64,000 nt of DNA from Mediannikoviicoccus sp037890055 (GTDB lineage: Bacteria; Bacillota; Clostridia; Tissierellales; Peptoniphilaceae), in NCBI GenBank assembly GCA_037890055.1, contig JBBKBD010000005.1; one strand, 5' to 3'. Below the pieces are notes generated by a model, which saw only the letters and a list, made by a program, of their open reading frames with translations, was not told the origin of the DNA and searched no databases. Below, piece by piece: positions 26,898 through 35,815 of this stretch (position 1 is its first letter; every line of letters begins with the position of its first letter). The translations under genes were made by a program, and so were the position numbers.

Positions 26898-28410
26898 GAT
26901 AGCTATATATTTAAGACTTTCTGAAGAAGATTATCACAAAGTAGATGAAAGTGAAAGTATAGCAAATCAAAGAGATTATATAAAAAGCTACATTGAAAAT
27001 GAAACATCTTTAAAAAGTTGTGAAATAGAAGAATATGTAGATGATGGATATTCTGCTACTAATACAAATAGACCTTCATTTTTAAGGCTTATTGAGGATA
27101 TAAAGAGTGGTAAAGTAGGAACTATAATTGTAAAAGATATGTCTAGGTTTTCAAGAGATTATATCTTACTTGGGGATTATTTGAGCAATATATTTCCATT
27201 TCTAAAAATACGATTTATTGCTATTAATGACAACTATGATTCTTTAAAAGAACAAGGTAATGGCTTAGATACAGATACACAGTTTAAGACATTGTATTAT
27301 GATTTATTCAGTAAGGAATTATCTGAAAAGGTAAGAAGTTCTATTAGGCAAATTAAATCGCAGGGGAAAAATATAAATTGGGCAGCACCTTTTGGATATA
27401 TTAAAGATCCAAAAGATAAACATAGTATCATCATTGATGAAAAAACAGCTTTTATAGTTAAAGAAGCTTTTGATTTATTGCTAAAAGGATATTCGTGCAT
27501 TCAAGTGGCTAATATATTTAATGAAAAAGGTTATATTACACGCTCTGAACGAAAAGAAGAACTGAAACTTTCTGATTATACTGGAAATTTAATTACTGGA
27601 AGTGAAGTAAAGAAAAGAGTTTGGACAAACGCAGCTATCTCACAGATTACAAGGAACGAACTATATACAGGAGATTATGTATATAATAAATTCAAAGAAA
27701 CAAAAATAGGTGGAAGAAAAAGAATTTTACTTTCTGAAGAGGAGTGGAAAATACTTCCAAATACCCATGAAGCGATTATTTCAAGAGAAGTATTTGATGA
27801 GGTAAAGAAAATAAAAGAAAAAAGAAGTTTTGGAGGATATACAGGAAATAAAAATCGTTCTATTTTTTCTGATAAGATTTTTTGTAAAGAATGTGGTAGA
27901 CATATGAGTTTTCGATGTGACAGTAGACAAAAGAAGAATTCTGATAAAATATACAAGTATAAAAGTTATTATTGTAATTTATGTAAAGCTGAGAAAACAC
28001 CAAACAATATCAAAGAGAAAGATATTATTGAACTTATAAAACCCAAATTAAAAGATTTTAAGATACAAAACACATTAAATGAAGAGAAAGTCATAGAACA
28101 CAAGAATGTGAAAGACGAGATTCTAAAGGAAATATCCATATTAAACAGTAATTTACAAATCATCTATGAAAACTATAAAAAGAAAAATATTTCAAAAGAT
28201 GACTATTTAAAGGAAAAAACTTTTATCCATGATAAAAAGGTATTACTGGAGAGTAGGTTGAAAGAATTAAAATCAGAGAAGATTGATTCAAGGAAAGAAA
28301 CGGATATTACAGTCTTAGACGAAGAAAGTTTATTGAAGGCTTATTTAGACAATAAAATTGATAAAATAATTGTATCAAGAAGTGGAGAAATAGAAATTTT
28401 AGAAAAATAG
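26890..28410 (+). CDS. Large serine recombinase 3
   Basis: The 506-residue protein starts MNKIAIYLRLSEEDYHK with nucleophile Ser11, then VDDGYSATNTNRPSF and IIVKDMSRFSRDYILLGDY. The zinc ribbon is FCKECGRHMSF plus a YYCNLCKAEK pair, followed by a coiled coil. It overlaps recombinase 2 by 8 bp, so the three proteins are translated in series and probably act together on the element ends. Triplets of serine recombinases are known from some Tn1549-like elements of streptococci and other Firmicutes. Confidence 0.88.
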   Translation: MNKIAIYLRLSEEDYHKVDESESIANQRDYIKSYIENETSLKSCEIEEYVDDGYSATNTNRPSFLRLIEDIKSGKVGTIIVKDMSRFSRDYILLGDYLSNIFPFLKIRFIAINDNYDSLKEQGNGLDTDTQFKTLYYDLFSKELSEKVRSSIRQIKSQGKNINWAAPFGYIKDPKDKHSIIIDEKTAFIVKEAFDLLLKGYSCIQVANIFNEKGYITRSERKEELKLSDYTGNLITGSEVKKRVWTNAAISQITRNELYTGDYVYNKFKETKIGGRKRILLSEEEWKILPNTHEAIISREVFDEVKKIKEKRSFGGYTGNKNRSIFSDKIFCKECGRHMSFRCDSRQKKNSDKIYKYKSYYCNLCKAEKTPNNIKEKDIIELIKPKLKDFKIQNTLNEEKVIEHKNVKDEILKEISILNSNLQIIYENYKKKNISKDDYLKEKTFIHDKKVLLESRLKELKSEKIDSRKETDITVLDEESLLKAYLDNKIDKIIVSRSGEIEILEK

Positions 28411-28428
28411 ATGAATAGCATTAAAAGT

Positions 28429-28523
28429 AACTCATAATCTCGCCAACTTTAATTTTAATACGCCAAAGTGAAAATAATGGCGAGGAAATTTGCGGAAATA
28501 AATAGTACTGTTTACTATGAGTT
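28429..28523. repeat. Nested inverted repeats behind the recombinases (possible end or binding site)
   Basis: An outer pair, AACTCATA at 28429-28436 and TATGAGTT at 28516-28523, encloses an inner pair, CTCGCCA at 28439-28445 and TGGCGAG at 28478-28484. CGCCAA is repeated directly at 28441 and 28461. Such nested sites next to serine recombinase genes are often recombinase or accessory-factor binding sites. Confidence 0.45.
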
Positions 28524-28599
28524 GATAGGGTAAATATTTAGGAACAAATAAAAAAATGATATAATTATAGTTAAAATGAGATATTGTGAGGTGATTTTT

Positions 28600-29403
28600 G
28601 TGTCTAAAATAAATGTAGAAGGATCAGAAATTAGCATTATTGCCATAGATAATAGAGATTATATTTCTTTAACCGACATGGTTAGAAATGTTGAAAATGG
28701 TGTGGCACTAATAGAAAAATGGCTAAGGAATAAAAATACAATTGAATTTTTAGGAATATGGGAAGAAATGTATAATGCGAATTTTAATTCCACCGAATTC
28801 GAGGGAATTAAAAATGAAGCAGGTTTTAATCGTTTTATTTTATCGGTTAAACAATGGGTCAATAAGACGAATTCTATCGGAATTGTTGCCAAAGCAGGAA
28901 GATATGGTGGAACATATGCACATAAAGACATAGCTTTTGAATTTGCGTCGTGGGTATCACCTTATTTTAAGCTCTATCTTATTAAAGAGTTTGAGCGCTT
29001 AAAAGAAGAAGAACAAAAACAATTAGGTTGGGATATCAAGAGGAATTTAGCTAAGATAAATTACAAAATTCATACAGATGCAATTAAGAATAAACTTGTC
29101 CCTGAAAAATTATCAAAGGAAAGAATAAACTATATCTATGCAAGTGAAGCAGATATATTAAATGTAGCTTTGTTTGGAATGACAGCAAAAGAATGGCGTG
29201 AAAATAATCCGGAGTTAAAAGGAAATATGAGAGACTATGCTGATATATCACAATTAGTGTGTTTATCAAATCTTGAGAACTTAAATGCTGTTTTCATAAA
29301 TGAGGGAATGGATGCAACTGAAAGGATAGAAAAATTAAATGCAATTGCTATTGAACAAATGAGGATTCTAACAGAAAGTGAACGTATAAAAAAGTTAAAA
29401 TAA
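28600..29403 (+). CDS. KilA-N domain protein
   Basis: About 267 residues starting at GTG 28600 (VSKINVEGSEISIIAIDNRDYISLTD), which has GAGGTGA six bases ahead; the ATG at 28576 has no such site. DYISLTDMVRN, IEKWLRNKNTIEFLGIWEE and GRYGGTYAHKDIAFEFASWVSP-like blocks are the KilA-N DNA-binding domain seen in phages and mobile elements. A TATAAT lies upstream at about 28560. It lies between the recombinases and the interrupted ECF gene. Its role in the element is unknown; it may be cargo or a regulator. Confidence 0.8.
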   Translation: MSKINVEGSEISIIAIDNRDYISLTDMVRNVENGVALIEKWLRNKNTIEFLGIWEEMYNANFNSTEFEGIKNEAGFNRFILSVKQWVNKTNSIGIVAKAGRYGGTYAHKDIAFEFASWVSPYFKLYLIKEFERLKEEEQKQLGWDIKRNLAKINYKIHTDAIKNKLVPEKLSKERINYIYASEADILNVALFGMTAKEWRENNPELKGNMRDYADISQLVCLSNLENLNAVFINEGMDATERIEKLNAIAIEQMRILTESERIKKLK

Positions 29404-29416
29404 AAGTTTTGTTTAT

Positions 29417-29447
29417 AAATTAGGCGATAGAAATATCGTCTAATTTT
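29417..29447 (+). terminator. Terminator after the KilA-N gene
   Basis: AAATTAGGCGATA at 29417-29429 pairs with TATCGTCTAATTT at 29434-29446 around GAAA, followed by T. Confidence 0.85.
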
Positions 29448-29472
29448 ATGTAACAATTGCTTGACATTGTAG

Positions 29473-30783
29473 GGAAAATCCTCTTTGATTAATTGTATTG
29501 CAAGAATTATTCCCACAGCTATGGATGGGGATGTTACAGGTAAAATAATTATAAATGGGAAAGATATCTCGGATTCTAGCATGGTTGATTTAGCTGGAAC
29601 CATAGGTTTTCTTATGCAAGATCCTGATGCACAGCTTTGCACATTTACTGTAGAGGATGAAGTGGCGTTTGGATTAGAAAACCTAAAGATTTCAAGAGAT
29701 GAAATATCTAAACGAATAGATAGTGTATTTGAATTGTTTGACATTGGTCATCTAAGGGACAGACCATTAAATGAACTTTCTGGAGGTCAAAAGCAAAAGG
29801 TAGCTTTTGCAGCTGTGGTTGCAATGGACCCAGATATATATATTTTAGATGAGCCTACTGCTAATCTAGACCCAATAACAAGTGCTCAGATAGTTGCAAT
29901 AATTAAAGAACTATCTCAAAAAAAGAATAAAACAGTTATTGCTATAGAGCACAACACTTCTATGTTGGAAGACTGCGTTGATAAACTATACAATATTTCT
30001 GAAAATAAAATGATTGATGAAAATGTAGAAGAGTATATCGGAAAAATCAGAGAAGAAAGTCTTTTACCGGTTAATAAAAACAAAGCATCGGAAGAAGTGA
30101 TTCTATCCATTGATGATGTAGAATTTTTTTATGGTCATAGAAAAATATTAAATAATATTTCATTTGATTTAAGAAAAGGTGAAGTTTTAGGCATTGTAGG
30201 ACATAACGGTGCTGGAAAGTCAACCTTGGCCAATATACTTTCGGGCTTGAGGAGAAAATTTAAGGGAACTGTTTTAATTAATTCAAAGAATATTAATGAT
30301 TTTTCTCTTAAAGAGCTTGGTAAAAATGTAGGTCTTGTATTTCAAAATCCAGAGCATCAATTTATAAAAAACACAGTTGAAGAAGAATTAGCTTTGGGAT
30401 TGGAAGCGAGAAATCTCAGTCAAGAAGAAATAGATAAAGCAGTAGATAAATATTTGGATATTTTTAGCTTATCAGATAAAAGGAAGAATAATCCTTTTCA
30501 ACTAAGTCAAGGAGAAAAGAGAAAGCTTTCTACAGCTGACATGTTGATTACTGGACAGAATATATTAATATTAGATGAACCTACTTTTGGACAAGATAGA
30601 GAAAATTTGGGGTATTTGTTAGAGCTTTTATATAGCGTAAGTTCTTTAGAAAATGATGGAGTAGGGATTATAATGATTTCACATGATATGGAAGTTATAA
30701 GAAATGCATGTCATAAAGTGTTAGAGTTGAGTAATGGTGAAATATCATATTATGGAGATGCTGATGTTTATGAATATAAATAG
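29473..30783 (+). pseudogene. ECF transporter ATPase (fused), 5' part missing at the Walker A motif
   Basis: Sequence related to fused EcfA proteins begins abruptly at GGAAAATCCTCT (reading GKSS), directly after an in-frame TAG at 29470-29472; everything before, about 40 residues including the first part of Walker A, is absent. The first usable start is TTG 29485. After that the protein is intact: MQDPDAQLC, LSGGQKQK, YILDEPTANLD in the first cassette; GHNGAGKST, FQNPEHQF, LSQGEKRK and ILDEPTFGQD in the second. A product from 29485 would have one dead ATP site. It belongs with the T component downstream. Confidence 0.85.
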
Positions 30784-31522
30784 GGATGAATTGATGGATG
30801 AACTTAATCCGCTTATAAAAATAATTATATTAGTATCGGTAACAATTCTAGTAACTTTTGATAAATGGGCTTATTTAACACTTTGTATATTTATGTTATC
30901 CGTTATTTCTGTTGGCCTGTTCTCAAAAATCACAGTAATTAACTATTTATATAAGTTGAGATATGTTTTTGTATTATCCGTATCTTATGGAATTTTCATT
31001 TTCTTAGGTCAAAAAGCATCGGGAGAAGGTGTAAATATTCAATACTCCATATCTCTTGGACTGAGATTTTTGGTAATGGCAGGGTATTCTATAATATTCG
31101 TAAACACAGTTAAACCGATGGAGCTAACTTCATGCCTTATAAAATATTTTAAAGTTCCTGAGTCTTTTGGATTTGCTTTTTTGGCGGCGTATAGATTTTT
31201 TCCTACATTTAAGTACGAACTAGATAATATTAAATGCTGTCATGCAACAAGAGGTGTTGCATCAGAAGGATTTTTTTCAGTTTTTACAAATATTCCTAAG
31301 TATACTATACCTCTATTAGTCACATCCATTAGAAAAGGCGAAAGAGTAGCGATATCAATGGAAAATAGAGCTTTTGGAAAGTATAAAACCAGAACTGTTT
31401 ACAAACCGTTGGAGATTAAAAAGTTAGATATAATAAGCTTAGTAGTAGGAATTATGATTATTTTTATTATAGTATTTCTATTTATTAAATGGGGACTTTT
31501 TAAATTCTCATTAACGTACTAA
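30764..31522 (+). CDS. ECF transporter T component
   Basis: About 252 residues with five or so membrane segments and, near the C-terminus, the ATPase-coupling motifs HATRGVASEGF and SMENRAFGK. Start codons at 30764 and 30770 lie inside the end of the ATPase gene; GGAG at 30754-30757 fits 30764 best. It would pair with the preceding ATPase, so the broken ATPase leaves this T protein without a full partner unless the other ECF ATPase (15769-17253) serves both. Confidence 0.8.
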   Translation: MFMNINRDELMDELNPLIKIIILVSVTILVTFDKWAYLTLCIFMLSVISVGLFSKITVINYLYKLRYVFVLSVSYGIFIFLGQKASGEGVNIQYSISLGLRFLVMAGYSIIFVNTVKPMELTSCLIKYFKVPESFGFAFLAAYRFFPTFKYELDNIKCCHATRGVASEGFFSVFTNIPKYTIPLLVTSIRKGERVAISMENRAFGKYKTRTVYKPLEIKKLDIISLVVGIMIIFIIVFLFIKWGLFKFSLTY

Positions 31523-31536
31523 TAAAGGGGGTAAAA

Positions 31537-32271
31537 ATGCCTATATATGAAAAGCAGGATATTACAAAAAACAAAAATGATTCAATAAACTATGAAATTT
31601 CAAAAGAATTCAAAAATATCCTTGGTTTGGAAAGAGAACCTGTAGGAATTGAATTCTATTATTCCAAAGAAGAATATGAAAATAGTAGTTTAGAGGAAAC
31701 TAAATATAGAATGGCATATTGTGTTTTTGTTGAGAAAGCTAGTAGAAATAGCTTGGCAGCGAAGACCGTTATTGAAAATCACTATTGTGATGGTGCAACA
31801 ACAGCTTTAGGATTGGAAGATCCTAATGACGAAATTAAATCAGGAAGAGTTTATTACTCCTATGGATTATATAAAACTAGAGGAATAGCTCAAAAAGTTT
31901 GGTCGGAAGTTCCGGCTTTTCCAAGTAATGGTATAAGACTCTATGGAATAGGCATAGCACCTCTGAAAGACTTTGATAAAGAGCCAGATTTAATTATTAT
32001 TGTAGCTAATGCACAAAAAATGATGAAAATTATTCAAGCTGAAATGTATAACGGTGGAAGGAGAATGAACCTAAATCTTGCAGCAATGCAAGGACTTTGC
32101 AGTGAAGTTACAGTAATACCATACTTGACAGGAGAAATAAATATAAGCATGTTATGTCCGTCAACAAGAACTTTAGCAAAATGGGATGAAAACGAATTAG
32201 CTGCGGGAATTCCTTATGCAAAAGTTAAAAATTTAATTGAAGGAATTAAAGAAGTAAACAAAGTTGGATAA
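31537..32271 (+). CDS. DUF169 family protein
   Basis: The 244-residue soluble protein has EFKNILGLEREPVGIEFYYS at the start and, further on, CVFVEKASRNSLA, ENHYCDGATTALGLE and MCPSTRTLAKWDENELAAG-like segments, as in DUF169 proteins. The DUF169 family is of unknown biochemical role; its cysteines and frequent context suggest metal or cofactor handling, which is inference. It is 14 bp behind the T component with AAAGGGGG before the ATG and has its own terminator, so it closes this ECF operon. Confidence 0.72.
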   Translation: MPIYEKQDITKNKNDSINYEISKEFKNILGLEREPVGIEFYYSKEEYENSSLEETKYRMAYCVFVEKASRNSLAAKTVIENHYCDGATTALGLEDPNDEIKSGRVYYSYGLYKTRGIAQKVWSEVPAFPSNGIRLYGIGIAPLKDFDKEPDLIIIVANAQKMMKIIQAEMYNGGRRMNLNLAAMQGLCSEVTVIPYLTGEINISMLCPSTRTLAKWDENELAAGIPYAKVKNLIEGIKEVNKVG

Positions 32272-32280
32272 ATTTATAAA

Positions 32281-32313
32281 GTAGTCAGGGTATAGAACCT
32301 TGACTACTTTTTT
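32281..32313 (+). terminator. Terminator closing the ECF/DUF169 operon
   Basis: GTAGTCAGG at 32281-32289 pairs with CCTTGACTAC at 32298-32307 (one bulge), followed by T. Confidence 0.8.
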
Positions 32314-32445
32314 ATCGGTTATTATAAAACTTAACAACCCTCACAAACCAAAAAATAAATAAATAAAAAATTTATTGATTTTTACAATTTACCATGCTAC
32401 CATATAGATGTACTCTTTAATATTATTTTTAAAAGTGTGGTTAAT

Positions 32446-33636
32446 ATGATTAAAAGGAAAGAAAAGCTTGTTGAAAAGCCAGATGATATTATTTTAAATG
32501 TAAATGAATTAATCTTTGAAGCTGTTCAAAGGGGCTGTTCTGATATTCATATTGAACCATTTGCTGAAAGTGTAAGGGTAAGGTTTCGTATTGACGGAAG
32601 GCTCTACACTGAGAAAAACATTTTAAGACATGAGTATGAGAGGTATGTTAGTAGAATAAAGGTAATGTCTAAACTTAACATTGCGGAGAAGAGACTTCCA
32701 CAGGATGGTTCTTTTAATTTCGATTATGAGAATGTGAATGTGGATATTCGTGTTTCTACCATTTCAACTATCTATGGGGAAAAGGTTGTACTAAGAATTC
32801 TTGAAAAGGATGAGAACAAAATAAGTTTGAAGAACTTGGGACTTAATGAAGATGATTTGGACAAGCTTTTAAATTTGGCAAAGGTTGAAAATGGTCTTAT
32901 TTATTTAACCGGGCCAACTGGTTGTGGCAAGACTACAACTTTGTACTCTCTTTTAAGGGAGCTTAACGACGACAGGGTAAATATTATTACTGTTGAAGAT
33001 CCCGTTGAGTTTAAGATTTCTGGTATTAATCAAATTCAGATAAATGAGAAGGCGGGCATTAATTTTTCTAATGCTCTTCGTGCAATTTTACGTCAAGACC
33101 CTGAGATTATTCTAGTTGGTGAAACCAGGGACAAGGAGACTGCGCAAATTTCCGTTAGGTCTTCCATTACTGGGCACAAAGTTTTTTCCACTCTACATAC
33201 TAATGATTCCTACTCTGCTATTGTAAGGCTTTTGGACATGGGTGTTGAAGATTATTTAATTAGGGCAAGTCTTAGAGGCGTTGTATCTCAAAGGCTTATT
33301 CGTTTATTATGTCCTTATTGCAAGAGGGAAGTTTCTTTAAGTTCCGACAAGATAGACTATTTAAAATCCATAGGCATTACTGAATTCCCCGAAAAGGTTT
33401 ATGAGCCATGTGGCTGTGAACACTGCAACGAAGGCTATCACGGAAGGAAGGCCCTTGTTGAAATACTTGTTATTGACAAGGATTTTAGGGAGCTTATTGA
33501 ACCTGATGTCAATTTGGACGCTCTCAAGGCACTGGGCAAGAAAAAGGATATTAAAAATTTACAGTACAAGGGTGGCGTTGAGTTTTTAAAGGGAAACACT
33601 TCCTTTGAAGAACTTGCCAATCTTTCTATAGTATGA
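32446..33636 (+). CDS. Type IV pilus assembly ATPase, PilB/GspE/ComGA-like
   Basis: About 396 residues: RGCSDIHIEPF (N2 domain, about 30-40), Walker A GPTGCGKTT, Asp box ITVEDPVEFKI, Walker B DPEIILVGETRDKETA, the HTLHTND-like segment STLHTNDSYSAIVRLLDMG, and four zinc-ribbon cysteines in LLCPYCKR and EPCGCEHCNEG. It lacks the long N1 domain of PilB and matches the short ComGA size. It powers pilin polymerisation from the cytoplasmic face. GTG 32437 is an alternative start; neither has a strong ribosome site. It is the first gene of a nine-gene operon. Confidence 0.9.
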   Translation: MIKRKEKLVEKPDDIILNVNELIFEAVQRGCSDIHIEPFAESVRVRFRIDGRLYTEKNILRHEYERYVSRIKVMSKLNIAEKRLPQDGSFNFDYENVNVDIRVSTISTIYGEKVVLRILEKDENKISLKNLGLNEDDLDKLLNLAKVENGLIYLTGPTGCGKTTTLYSLLRELNDDRVNIITVEDPVEFKISGINQIQINEKAGINFSNALRAILRQDPEIILVGETRDKETAQISVRSSITGHKVFSTLHTNDSYSAIVRLLDMGVEDYLIRASLRGVVSQRLIRLLCPYCKREVSLSSDKIDYLKSIGITEFPEKVYEPCGCEHCNEGYHGRKALVEILVIDKDFRELIEPDVNLDALKALGKKKDIKNLQYKGGVEFLKGNTSFEELANLSIV

Positions 33637-34721
33637 TGATTAATTTTGAAGCTATTAGAGAAGTAATTAATAAACCAATTTACATAAAACAAAACAATAA
33701 GGATTTATCCATCTTCTTAAATGAATTTTCTTCCCTTTTAAAGGCAGGGATTAATTCAGAAGAGGCGATTTTTATTCTTAAGGACCAAAGGGAGATTAAG
33801 AGTTTAAATTATATTTTAAATGCAGTTTATGAAGATCTTTTAATGGGGCATAATCTTTCCGATAGTTTTTCAAGGCATGGAAATTTTGAAGAATTTTTCA
33901 TAACCATGATTAAAACTGGGGAAGAGACGGGAAGGATTGAAGAAATTTCTAAAAATCTTTCTCTCTACTATAAGAGGACGGATCAGATTGATAAGAAAGT
34001 TAAGGGAGCTTTGGTGTACCCCATTATCTTAATGGTCACTGCGATTTGCGTTTTGTTTTTTATTTTTACATATGTTATGCCAACCTTTTTGGACTTGTTT
34101 AGGGAAAGCGAAAACACCCTTCCTAAGTCCACGAAAGTTTTAATTGCAATAGTTTCTTTTTTTAACAATCACGGCGTCACGCTGATGGTTGCTATTTTAA
34201 TATTCATTTTTTTATTTGCAATGCTTTACAAGAAGACCAGCTTTAAACTAGCAGTAGATAAATTTAAATTTAAAATTCCCATAGTTGGAAAGAATTATTC
34301 TAAGGTCTTAACGGGAAAGATTTCCATGGCACTTTCAATTTCAACTAATGCAGGGCTTAATTTTATTGATGCGGTTTCAATAATTTCTGAAGGCCTTGGA
34401 AATAGATATTTAGAAGAAAGAATAAAGACTGGTATTTTAGAAATTCAAAATGGAAAAAGTATTTCTGAAACTTTTCATGAGATAAAAGAGCTTCCAAAAC
34501 TATTTTCATCAATGATTGAAGTTGGGGAACAAACCGGGGAGCTTTCCGATATATTAAATGTTATTTCCACTCACTACAGTGAAGAGAGTGACTACGCCAT
34601 AGACAATATGTTAAGGGTCTTTGAACCAACAATCATCATAGTGATGGCCATAATAATTGGATTTATTGTTATTTCCATTGCCACTCCTATGTTTGATTTA
34701 ATAAATAGTTATAACTTTTAA
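33633..34721 (+). CDS. Type IV pilus platform protein, PilC/GspF-like
   Basis: The 362-residue protein has two T2SF-type domains, FLNEFSSLLKAGINSEEAIFIL (first) and TGKISMALSISTNAGLNFIDA (second), each followed by EETGRIEE or GEQTGELSD-type loops, and three membrane segments (about 140-165, 190-210, 330-352). It recruits the ATPase to the membrane. Its start overlaps the ATPase stop by 4 bp. Confidence 0.9.
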   Translation: MMINFEAIREVINKPIYIKQNNKDLSIFLNEFSSLLKAGINSEEAIFILKDQREIKSLNYILNAVYEDLLMGHNLSDSFSRHGNFEEFFITMIKTGEETGRIEEISKNLSLYYKRTDQIDKKVKGALVYPIILMVTAICVLFFIFTYVMPTFLDLFRESENTLPKSTKVLIAIVSFFNNHGVTLMVAILIFIFLFAMLYKKTSFKLAVDKFKFKIPIVGKNYSKVLTGKISMALSISTNAGLNFIDAVSIISEGLGNRYLEERIKTGILEIQNGKSISETFHEIKELPKLFSSMIEVGEQTGELSDILNVISTHYSEESDYAIDNMLRVFEPTIIIVMAIIIGFIVISIATPMFDLINSYNF

Positions 34722-34730
34722 GGAGGAACT

Positions 34731-35102
34731 ATGAAAAAATACATTAGAAAGAAGTCAAAGGGATTTACATTAATTGAGCTTATTATTGTAATTGCAATCC
34801 TTGCGGTACTTGCGGCAATTGCACTACCTAAGTACAATAACTCCAAGAGAAAGTCTGTAATAACTGCCCATAATGCAAATGTTAGGGTGCTTGAATCAGC
34901 GGCGCTTAACTATGTTGCAAATGGTGGAGGGGCAGCGACTTGGCCAGGGGATGCAAGTTACAAGGACTATGTAAAGAACTATCCAAAGGTTCCAAAGGGA
35001 ATATCTGAACTTAGCGGCAAGGCTGGAAAAGATTATACTGTTACAATTACAGATAAAGGCGATGTTGAAGTTTCCCCTGGAATTATTGAATTAAAAGAAT
35101 AA
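34731..35102 (+). CDS. Major prepilin (type IV pilin / ComGC-like)
   Basis: The 123-residue protein has the class III prepilin signal: a basic leader, then SKGFTLIELIIVIAILAVLAAIALPKY with cleavage between Gly and Phe and Glu at position 5 of the mature protein. The following globular part has no cysteines, so no disulfide. The strong AAGGAGGAAC site points to high expression, as expected for the main subunit. Two bases overlap the peptidase start. Confidence 0.9.
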   Translation: MKKYIRKKSKGFTLIELIIVIAILAVLAAIALPKYNNSKRKSVITAHNANVRVLESAALNYVANGGGAATWPGDASYKDYVKNYPKVPKGISELSGKAGKDYTVTITDKGDVEVSPGIIELKE

Positions 35103-35815
35103 TGAAATTTTTCTCCTTTATACTTGGTTCTGTTATGGGATCGTTTTTGAATCTTCAAATTATGAGAAAAACTTCTCGCCCTATAACAGAACCATTTTCA
35201 GTATGTGACCACTGCCATAAAAGGCTTCATTTTTATAATCTCATACCAATACTCTCCTTTTTATTTCAAAGGGGACGTAGTAACTGTTGCCATAAAAAAC
35301 TTTCCATAGGATATCCTATTTCTGAAGTTCTTTCTGGATTTTTATTTGTAATGGTCTACTTTCTTGTTGGTGATTTTTATAAAAGCATTTTAATGGCGGT
35401 TTTAATTTCATTACTCATTGCCATGTCCATAATCGACTTAAAAACAAAAGACATCTACTATTCACATATAGCAGGAGTGTTTTTTCTTTCGGCAATACTT
35501 TCATATTACAACTTTTGGTTTAAAGAGGAAGTGATATACAAAATAATTTTCTCAACCCTTCTTCTTATAATAGGTTATATGTTAAGCCGGAAAGATTATG
35601 TTGGATTTGGAGATATTTTACTTATTTTATGTTTAAACCTAAGCCTAAACTTTCACGAAACCACAATTTTTCTTTTTTTTATAAGCATTGTAGGTGGTTT
35701 AGCTGCCCTCGTGTTATACTTAAAGAAAAGAGATAGGAAGATGAAGATAGCTTTTGTACCAATAATCGCATCTTCATTTATACTGCTGGAAATAGTGAAG
35801 GGCATGATAGCGTGA
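35102..35815 (+). CDS. Prepilin peptidase (PilD/ComC-like)
   Basis: The 237-residue membrane protein begins FFSFILGSVMGSFLN, has the cytoplasmic cysteine loop VCDHCHKRLHFYNLIP with a second CC pair at NCCHKK, then ISEVLSG. The two aspartates of the active site appear as SIIDLKTKDI and GFGDILL. It cleaves the leader of the pilins encoded around it and methylates the new N-terminus if the cysteine-loop domain is active. Its start (ATG within TAATGAAA) overlaps the pilin stop. Confidence 0.9.
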   Translation: MKFFSFILGSVMGSFLNLQIMRKTSRPITEPFSVCDHCHKRLHFYNLIPILSFLFQRGRSNCCHKKLSIGYPISEVLSGFLFVMVYFLVGDFYKSILMAVLISLLIAMSIIDLKTKDIYYSHIAGVFFLSAILSYYNFWFKEEVIYKIIFSTLLLIIGYMLSRKDYVGFGDILLILCLNLSLNFHETTIFLFFISIVGGLAALVLYLKKRDRKMKIAFVPIIASSFILLEIVKGMIA

